DNA of 49,754 nucleotides from Flavobacteriaceae bacterium (GTDB lineage Bacteria > Bacteroidota > Bacteroidia > Flavobacteriales > Flavobacteriaceae), in the NCBI GenBank assembly GCA_027081505.1, contig JALWKK010000059.1, forward strand, positions 1 through 49,754. The letters run 5' to 3'. Shown in pieces: positions 43,426 through 49,754 of this stretch. Made by a program: the position numbers and the translations under genes. Below the pieces are notes generated by a model. The model ran no database searches. It worked only from the letters and a program-made list of their open reading frames with translations, and was not told the DNA's origin. Numbering within the stretch: the first letter of the stretch is position 1; every line of letters starts with the position of its first letter.

Positions 43426-45825
43426 TTACTTTTTTATAACCTTAAAAGTTTTTGAAGTTTTTTGTGATGTTAATTTTAAAATATAAATCCCGGTAGATAA
43501 ATTGCTTAAATCAAGAGTTTTACTTCCGGTTACAAATTTTATTTTTTGCACTATTTGCCCCTGTAAGTTGAATAACTTAATTGTATAATTTCTATTGGGT
43601 GTTGTAATGTTTAATACATTGTTTGTTGGGTTTGGATAGATGTTAAAACTATTTATTATAGTTTCATTAACTCCTAGTTGACTTTCTTCAACAATGTTTA
43701 CTTTTAAATCGTCAAAATAAAAACCGTCTGCTGTTTCAGAATCATCTGAAAAAAATCTAAATCGCACCAATATTTGCTCGCCCAGATAGTCGCTTAAATC
43801 TATTTCTTCAAACACCCAACTGTTTTGGTCTCCGTCATAAAGCGGTTCTCCTTGTGGTTGAGTTCCGGTATTGCTTCCCATATTGGTATATTTTCCGCAT
43901 TGTGCCGTCCAAGAATTTCCGTTATCTGTAGATACTTCAAATTGAGTATAATCAAAATCGTTTTCAATATTCCACTTTGCATAAAAGCTCACATTGGCTC
44001 CAATGGCATTTGTTAAGTCAATGTTGTTTTTTATCCTAATGGTTTTATAATCATTGTTATTGTAATCTCCGTTTGGCGAATCGGAAATACTGCTTGATGG
44101 CGATACGTAGGTGTTTGTTGTAGTTCCCCAACCGTTGTTGTTAAAATTAGCAGTTGTACTATTTCCTGCATCTTCAAAAACGGCAGATAACAAACCAAAT
44201 TTCTTAGATACTACAGTTTCATTATCATAACTACCGTTGTTTACTATTAGTTTATAAACAATATCATCGCCAGCAGTTGTTCCGCCTGCAAGTGTGTATT
44301 GCAGGGTTCCTGTAACTTCTTCGAGCGGATTTAGACCGGTATAAGATACAGGGCTTCCCACCGAAGTAATGTTAGCCGATACCGCTTCTATACGTACTGT
44401 GAAATTTCCTGAACCGGATATTCCTAAACGTTTAAGATTAAAGGATGTATTAACCGTAGCATTTTCGCCAACAAAAGTAGGTGTGGTGTCTTCAACAATG
44501 GCATAATTGTTTACCATTTTTGCTGCGGTAAGATTAAGGTACATCATATTTTTACAGATGCTTTCTATTTGGTTTGAAGGTGGCCAGAACGCATCACCAA
44601 TCTCGGGAGTAAAAGCATAAATTTTATCGTGTGTTCCTATAGTTCCGTACATAAAATCATCACTATCGCCTGCAGCCGGATACAATCCGGATGAAATCAT
44701 ATTCTGAAAACCGTTTTGCGAAACCAACTCGGCTGATACATTTTCAAATAAATCATTTTCAGGGGTAGGAGCATTGTTGGTATAACCATACGGGAATAAT
44801 AATAAATTTCCGTAAGTGTGATTATTAAAAGCCATTATAAAATTATGGTTTTCTACAAACCACTTAATAGCTTGATTTTCTATTTCGGAAAATGGACCGG
44901 TGCCTGCATAGACGTTGCTGTTTGGGTCGGTTGATGTTCCTTCGCCTCCCCAAACGTTATTTGCGGCATTTCCGTTTATGTAATAATCGTAATTTCGGTT
45001 GTTGTCAACTCCGTGGGTGTTTTTACGGTTTTTTCTCCAATATCCACCACCGTTAGGGTCGGTTTTTTGATTGTACAAGTAACCATCTGGATTAACCACC
45101 GGAACAAAATACAATTCGGTATTATCAACAATGGCTTTTATCCCCGGGTCGGTATCATAGTTTTCTAATAAATACCACATATAAAAAATTAATTGCGATA
45201 AAGATGCAGGTTCTCTGGCATGATGAATAGCGGTATAAAGAATTTGCGGTTCACCTTCGGATGAAGTGTTAGGGTTGTCGCTTATTTTTACCCATTTAAT
45301 ACCGTTATTACCAATAGAGGGTGATACACTATTGTCGGGCGTGCCTTCGGTAAAAAAACTGCCTATATTGGATTTTGTTGTGATTAAATTCGGGTACAAT
45401 ACCTTCATTTGGTCTAATTCATCCAACATTTCTTGGTAGGTTAAATAACCGCCCATACTCCCCAGATTAAAATTTGAAGGAGTTGTATATTCAACATTAT
45501 TTGTGCCATTACAGGTAGGGTTTTTTACAGGGGTTTTATTTAACCTGTTTTGGTCCAAAAAATATTGCTTGGCATCTTCAATTAAAACCTCTACTTGATA
45601 GCCTGCATTTCTGGCTTTTTCCAATTCGGATATCGAAAATTCTGAAATAATAAAATAACCTCGTTTATGAATACCGTGTTCTACAGGAATTCCTAAAGCA
45701 TCTAATTTTTCAAGCCCGTTTGGAGTATTGTAACTAATTTTCGCGCGTTGGTATTTTTCTTGAAATTCTTGTGAATAAGTTAAAGTAGCTGTAAGTAAGG
45801 TTACTAAGAGTATAATTTTTTTCAT
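43426..45825 (-). CDS. Secreted M14 zinc carboxypeptidase with T9SS sorting domain
   Basis: 799 residues. Signal peptide (about 1-18, ending TLTYSQ), a propeptide-like region, then the M14 catalytic domain (about 125-440). Zinc ligands His202 and Glu205 in HHAREP, the substrate-binding NNRNYD, the third ligand His in FNNHTYGN and the catalytic Glu in FTPEIGDAFWP are all visible. A beta-sandwich region follows (with a MAM/jelly-roll-like EEIDLSDYLGEQILVRFRF segment), then a type A T9SS sorting domain (about 728-799, IYPNPTNN to FKVIKK). Expected to digest peptides outside the cell or on its surface. Confidence 0.95.
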   Translation of the reverse strand: MKKIILLVTLLTATLTYSQEFQEKYQRAKISYNTPNGLEKLDALGIPVEHGIHKRGYFIISEFSISELEKARNAGYQVEVLIEDAKQYFLDQNRLNKTPVKNPTCNGTNNVEYTTPSNFNLGSMGGYLTYQEMLDELDQMKVLYPNLITTKSNIGSFFTEGTPDNSVSPSIGNNGIKWVKISDNPNTSSEGEPQILYTAIHHAREPASLSQLIFYMWYLLENYDTDPGIKAIVDNTELYFVPVVNPDGYLYNQKTDPNGGGYWRKNRKNTHGVDNNRNYDYYINGNAANNVWGGEGTSTDPNSNVYAGTGPFSEIENQAIKWFVENHNFIMAFNNHTYGNLLLFPYGYTNNAPTPENDLFENVSAELVSQNGFQNMISSGLYPAAGDSDDFMYGTIGTHDKIYAFTPEIGDAFWPPSNQIESICKNMMYLNLTAAKMVNNYAIVEDTTPTFVGENATVNTSFNLKRLGISGSGNFTVRIEAVSANITSVGSPVSYTGLNPLEEVTGTLQYTLAGGTTAGDDIVYKLIVNNGSYDNETVVSKKFGLLSAVFEDAGNSTTANFNNNGWGTTTNTYVSPSSSISDSPNGDYNNNDYKTIRIKNNIDLTNAIGANVSFYAKWNIENDFDYTQFEVSTDNGNSWTAQCGKYTNMGSNTGTQPQGEPLYDGDQNSWVFEEIDLSDYLGEQILVRFRFFSDDSETADGFYFDDLKVNIVEESQLGVNETIINSFNIYPNPTNNVLNITTPNRNYTIKLFNLQGQIVQKIKFVTGSKTLDLSNLSTGIYILKLTSQKTSKTFKVIKK

Positions 45826-45896
45826 AGCAAGATAAAGAGAGTGTTTTTTAATTAAAATAGTTTTTGGGTCTGCATATTAGACAACTTTTACAACGA

Positions 45897-45911
45897 AAAC
45901 CCTACGGGTTT
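45897..45911 (-). terminator. Weak terminator after purL
   Basis: On the minus strand AAACCC, loop GTA, GGGTTT then TTCG. Six base pairs with a short T run, directly after the purL stop codon. Confidence 0.4.
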
Positions 45912-45915
45912 AGTA

Positions 45916-48900
45916 TTATTTTTCAACCGAATGTTTTTCAATCCATTCACGGGCATTTACAAAAGCTTGTAGCCAAGGCGAAACATCATCTTTTCTGTTG
46001 TCGGGATAATGTGCCCAATTCCATTGAAAGATGGAGCGTTCAATGTGTGGCATCATAACCAAATGGCGCCCGTCCGAAGAGCATAGCATAGCTGTGTTAT
46101 AATCACTACCGTTAGGATTTGCGGGGTATTCTTCATAGGCATATTTTGCAACTATATCATATTTTTCTTCGGGTAAAGGAAGGCTAAATTTTCCTTCGCC
46201 ATGACTTATCCATACGCCTAATGTACATCCTTCAAAACCGGATAGCATCACCGAATTGTTTTTCTGAATTTTCACACTCGTAAAAGCGCTTTCATGTTTT
46301 TGTGAGTTATTATGAAGCATTTTTCCGTGTTCGGTATGTTCGGGATTTATTACTTTTAATTCCATAAAAAGTTGGCATCCGTTGCAAATTCCCACACTTA
46401 ATGTATCGTCTCTTTGTAAGAAATTATCTAATGCTTTTTTTGCTTTTTCGTTAAATATAAAGGCTCCAGCCCAGCCTTTGGCAGACCCTAAAACATCACT
46501 GTTACTAAAACCACCAACGGCTCCGAGAAATTGGATGTCTTCAAGGGTTTCTCTTCCTTCAATCAAATCGGTCATGTGTACATCTTTAACATCAAATCCG
46601 GAAAGAAAAAGTGCTTGAGCCAATTCTCGCTCCGAGTTGCTTCCTTTTTCTCTCAGTACTGCAGCTTTTGGTCTGAAATTAGGAATTTTAGGAAGTTTGC
46701 CGGTAAAATAGTCTGGAAAATCAAATTGCAAGGGTTGTTTTTTATAGTTGTTAAAACGCTCTTTTGCTAAGTTGTTTGCGCATTGCTTTTGGTCTAATAA
46801 AAAAGAAGTATTATACCACGTATCACGTAGTTGGGGAATGTTAAAATTAAAAGTTTCTTGATAGTTTTTTATCTGTAGGGTTTCTGCTTTTGTAACGGTT
46901 CCTATTTTGAAGAATTCGATGTTGTTTTGCAAAAGAATTGTTTCAACCGAAGCATCTTCATTGGTTTGAAAAACAATTCCACAGTTTTCAGAAAAAAGTA
47001 GTTTTACCGAATCTTTTTCTCTTAGGTTTGTTACATCAATTTTTGCTCCTGTATTGGGATTAGCAAAGCAAAGTTCAAGTAATGTTGTGATAAATCCACC
47101 AGAAGCGACATCGTGTCCGGCAACAATTTTATTTTCTGAAATTAATTTTTGAATGGTGTTAAAAACAGTTTTAACAAAAGAAGCATTGGTGACGGTAGGT
47201 ACTTCGTTACCAATAACATTTAGTGTTTGAGCAAAAGAAGAACCGCCTAATTTATAATCATCTTGTGAAATGTTAATATAATAAATACTTCCTTTATCAG
47301 GTTGTAAAACAGGTTCTACAACTTGAGTAATCGAATTGCAATGACCGGCAGCCGAAATAATTACCGTACCGGGAGCGATTACTTCTTGATTGGCATATTT
47401 TTGTTTCATAGAAAGCGAATCCTTTCCGGTTGGAATGTTGATTCCTAAATCTATAGCAAACTCCGATACTGCTTTAACAGCCTTGTACAACCTTGCATCT
47501 TCTCCTTTATTATTACACGCCCACATCCAATTAGCCGAAAGCGAAACACTCTTTAGACCTTCTTCCAGCGGAGCCCAAATAATATTGGTAAGAGCCTCGG
47601 TAATTGCGTTTCTAGAACCTGCTTCGGGGTTTACTAAGGCGGTAATAGGCGAATGTCCTATAGAAGTGGCAATTCCGTTTTTACCTTTATAGTCTAAAGC
47701 CATCACGCCACAGTTGTTAAGTGGTAATTGCAACGCTCCCGTACATTGTTGTTTGGCAACTTTTCCGCCCACACATCGGTCAACCTTATTAGTTAACCAA
47801 TCTTTACAAGCTACGGCTTCAAGCTGCAGCACTTGATTTAAATACGTGTAAATTTTAGATTTATCATATTTTATTTCGGAATAAGCAACCGTAATGTTTA
47901 CATCGTTAATTATGGTTTTTGGTGAGTTGCCAAACATATCTTCCAGATGTAAATTCATTGGTTTTTCACCGGTACTGCTTCTATAAAAAGTAAAGTTATG
48001 GTCGTTGGTTACTTTTCCTACATCATAAATAGGAGCTCGTTCTCTTTTACAAATTTCTTCTAAGATATTTAAATGCTTTTTGCTAATAACAAGTCCCATT
48101 CGTTCTTGCGATTCGTTTCCAATAATTTCTTTATCGGAAAGTGTTGAGTCGCCGATGGGAAGTTTATCAATATCAATAATTCCTCCGGTGTCTTCAACCA
48201 ATTCACTAAGACAATTTAGATGTCCTCCGGCACCATGGTCGTGAATGGAAACGATAGGATTAGCATCGTTTTCAACCATCGCTCTAATAGCATTGGCTAC
48301 CCGTTTTTGCATTTCGGGATTAGAACGTTGTACTGCATTGAGTTCGATACCACTTTCAAAGGCTCCGGTATCTGCCGAAGAAACGGCGGCTCCTCCCATT
48401 CCTATCCGGTAATTATCGCCTCCTAAAATAACGATTCGATCACCTTCTTTTGGTGTTTGTTTTTGTGCTTGTTCGGCTTTTCCGTAGCCAATTCCTCCGG
48501 CAAGCATAATAACTTTATCGTATGCGATTATTGTATGGTTTTCTTTGTGTTCAAATGTAAAAACAGACCCGGCAATTAAGGGTTGCCCGAATTTGTTTCC
48601 AAAATCGGATGCACCATTGCTTGCCTTAATTAGTATATCGACGGGTGTTTGATAAAGCCATTTGCGTTTGGGTATGTTTTGTTCCCACTCACGATTGTCT
48701 TGAAGTCTGGAGTAGGCGGTCATATATACAGCTGTTCCTGCCAGTGGGAGCGAACCTTTTCCTCCGGCTAAACGGTCTCTAATTTCACCGCCACTTCCGG
48801 TTGCAGCACCATTAAACGGCTCTACGGTAGTAGGAAAATTATGAGTTTCGGCTTTAAGCGACAAAACAGAATCAAACGAAGTTTCTTTATAAAAATCGGG

Positions 48901-49587
48901 TTTTTGAGAAGATGCGGGAGCAAACTGTACGGCTTTTGGTCCTTTTATAAACGCCACATTGTCTTTGTAAGCCGACACGATGTTGTTGGGGTTTTGTTTT
49001 GAGGTTTCCTTAATAAGTTTAAATAAAGAAGAAGGCATTTCTTTTCCATCAATGATAAAAGTACCATTAAAAATTTTATGCCTGCAATGCTCACTGTTTA
49101 CTTGGCTAAAACCAAAAACTTCACTATCGGTGAGTTTTCGATTGAGTTTTTTAGAGAGTCTTTCTAAATAGGTTACTTCTTCATCGCTAAGTGATAATCC
49201 TTCTTTTTTGTTATAAGCAGCGATATCCTCAATCATTAAAATAGGTTCCGGAGTTTTATCGACAGTAAAAATATTTTGATTTAGTTCTTCAAATTTTTGA
49301 AAAAGCATGGGGTCGTAATCTAAAAAATTCTTAGAAAAGTTAATAAATTTCTCAATTCTTTGAATACCTACAATTCCCATGTTTTGAGTAATTTCGACAG
49401 CATTGGTACTCCAAGGAGTAATCATTGTGGTTCTAGGACCAATAAAAAAATCCGCTAATACGGATTTGTTTAGAAGCGGTTGGTTACCAAATAGCCACTG
49501 GAGTTTTTTAACATCTTTTGAGAAGATAGATTTATTGGACTGAACGGCAAAAATAACATTTGAAGGATTTCCGAAAAAAAGTATCAT
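45916..49587 (-). CDS. purL: Phosphoribosylformylglycinamidine synthase, single-chain
   Basis: 1223 residues, the large fused form. It makes formylglycinamidine ribotide from FGAR, glutamine and ATP in purine synthesis (cytoplasm). N-terminal FGAR-AT domain; synthetase domains with SLKAETHNFPTTVEPFNGAATG and a second repeat with SLSANWMWA and PTGKDSLSM; C-terminal class I glutamine amidotransferase with nucleophile Cys1068 in GICNGCQ and the catalytic His in HGEGKF / PHIERS region. The start ATG fits the family's N-terminus. A lone -7 box (minus-strand TATCTTTG, 49622-49629) lies 35 bp upstream. Nothing else is seen from 49630 to the window end. Confidence 0.98.
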   Translation of the reverse strand: MILFFGNPSNVIFAVQSNKSIFSKDVKKLQWLFGNQPLLNKSVLADFFIGPRTTMITPWSTNAVEITQNMGIVGIQRIEKFINFSKNFLDYDPMLFQKFEELNQNIFTVDKTPEPILMIEDIAAYNKKEGLSLSDEEVTYLERLSKKLNRKLTDSEVFGFSQVNSEHCRHKIFNGTFIIDGKEMPSSLFKLIKETSKQNPNNIVSAYKDNVAFIKGPKAVQFAPASSQKPDFYKETSFDSVLSLKAETHNFPTTVEPFNGAATGSGGEIRDRLAGGKGSLPLAGTAVYMTAYSRLQDNREWEQNIPKRKWLYQTPVDILIKASNGASDFGNKFGQPLIAGSVFTFEHKENHTIIAYDKVIMLAGGIGYGKAEQAQKQTPKEGDRIVILGGDNYRIGMGGAAVSSADTGAFESGIELNAVQRSNPEMQKRVANAIRAMVENDANPIVSIHDHGAGGHLNCLSELVEDTGGIIDIDKLPIGDSTLSDKEIIGNESQERMGLVISKKHLNILEEICKRERAPIYDVGKVTNDHNFTFYRSSTGEKPMNLHLEDMFGNSPKTIINDVNITVAYSEIKYDKSKIYTYLNQVLQLEAVACKDWLTNKVDRCVGGKVAKQQCTGALQLPLNNCGVMALDYKGKNGIATSIGHSPITALVNPEAGSRNAITEALTNIIWAPLEEGLKSVSLSANWMWACNNKGEDARLYKAVKAVSEFAIDLGINIPTGKDSLSMKQKYANQEVIAPGTVIISAAGHCNSITQVVEPVLQPDKGSIYYINISQDDYKLGGSSFAQTLNVIGNEVPTVTNASFVKTVFNTIQKLISENKIVAGHDVASGGFITTLLELCFANPNTGAKIDVTNLREKDSVKLLFSENCGIVFQTNEDASVETILLQNNIEFFKIGTVTKAETLQIKNYQETFNFNIPQLRDTWYNTSFLLDQKQCANNLAKERFNNYKKQPLQFDFPDYFTGKLPKIPNFRPKAAVLREKGSNSERELAQALFLSGFDVKDVHMTDLIEGRETLEDIQFLGAVGGFSNSDVLGSAKGWAGAFIFNEKAKKALDNFLQRDDTLSVGICNGCQLFMELKVINPEHTEHGKMLHNNSQKHESAFTSVKIQKNNSVMLSGFEGCTLGVWISHGEGKFSLPLPEEKYDIVAKYAYEEYPANPNGSDYNTAMLCSSDGRHLVMMPHIERSIFQWNWAHYPDNRKDDVSPWLQAFVNAREWIEKHSVEK

Positions 49588-49621
49588 TGTTTGGGCAATT
49601 GATTAAAAACTTTAAACCGGT

Positions 49622-49629
49622 CAAAGATA
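49622..49629 (-). promoter_or_regulatory. Candidate -7 box of purL
   Basis: TATCTTTG on the minus strand matches TAnnTTTG and would start transcription about 25 nt before purL. No TTG -33 box at normal spacing was found, and no purine riboswitch-like fold was seen in so short a leader. Confidence 0.4.
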
Positions 49630-49754
49630 CTTATTTTAGCGGTATAATTTTTTAGATTAAAATTAAATGACTAACAACTTTTAAACAAAAGAGAATATTT
49701 TTTTGATAGGGTAATTTTAATCATTGTTGTCTTCTTGTTAAATAAATATTAAGA

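Overview
The window comes from an AT-rich chromosome of a Bacteroidetes bacterium, almost certainly family Flavobacteriaceae. The signs are type IX secretion (T9SS) C-terminal sorting domains on three proteins, a PorV-like outer-membrane protein, a periplasmic-sensor/AraC hybrid two-component regulator, SusD-era style lipoproteins with Bacteroidetes lipoboxes, single-chain PurL, DUF6252/DUF4105/DUF4350 proteins, and promoters of the Bacteroidetes type (TTG, about 19-21 bp, TAnnTTTG). No rRNA, tRNA, CRISPR array, transposase or prophage core was found.

Layout. 0.2-5.8 kb: lon (minus strand), then a divergent ECF sigma / membrane anti-sigma-like / DUF4097 / DUF2807 envelope operon. 5.9-9.6 kb: minus-strand DUF6252 lipoprotein, UMF1-type MFS transporter and M48 lipoprotein protease. 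9.8-12.7 kb: periplasmic serine hydrolase and T9SS-exported alpha/beta hydrolase. 12.7-13.2 kb: a gene-poor stretch unusually rich in inverted repeats, then ndk. 13.7-16.9 kb: DUF4105 and PorV2-like pair (minus), pssA. 17.0-19.6 kb: clpB. 34.2-37.2 kb: pcm, alpha/beta hydrolase, menI-like thioesterase and menF. 37.2-43.3 kb: minus-strand run fadD-like, DUF4129, DUF4350, MoxR ATPase, DUF58. 43.4-49.6 kb: T9SS-exported M14 carboxypeptidase and purL.

The accessory heart of the window is 19.9-34.1 kb. A hybrid two-component regulator with an AraC-type DNA-binding domain (20773-23616) lies beside three secreted surface proteins: a tail-fibre/YadA-like protein with an S74 intramolecular chaperone domain, a 2229-residue leucine-rich-repeat T9SS protein, and a protein sharing the first one's N-terminal domain. 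Each of the three genes is preceded by the same promoter layout: two ATGGCAAA direct repeats exactly 21 bp apart (the half-site spacing typical of AraC-family activators) and a -7 box starting exactly 38 bp after the second repeat, with no -33 TTG box. I infer that the neighbouring regulator activates all three, making a local surface-protein regulon. A decayed S74 C-terminus (33946-34119) shows that this locus has been remodelled.

A second notable element is a dispersed intergenic repeat of about 110-125 bp, with two complete copies (25660-25767, 34916-35038) and one internally deleted copy (16925-16963). It carries two perfect stem-loops whose stems are kept while the loop changes, resembling a REP/MITE-like element.
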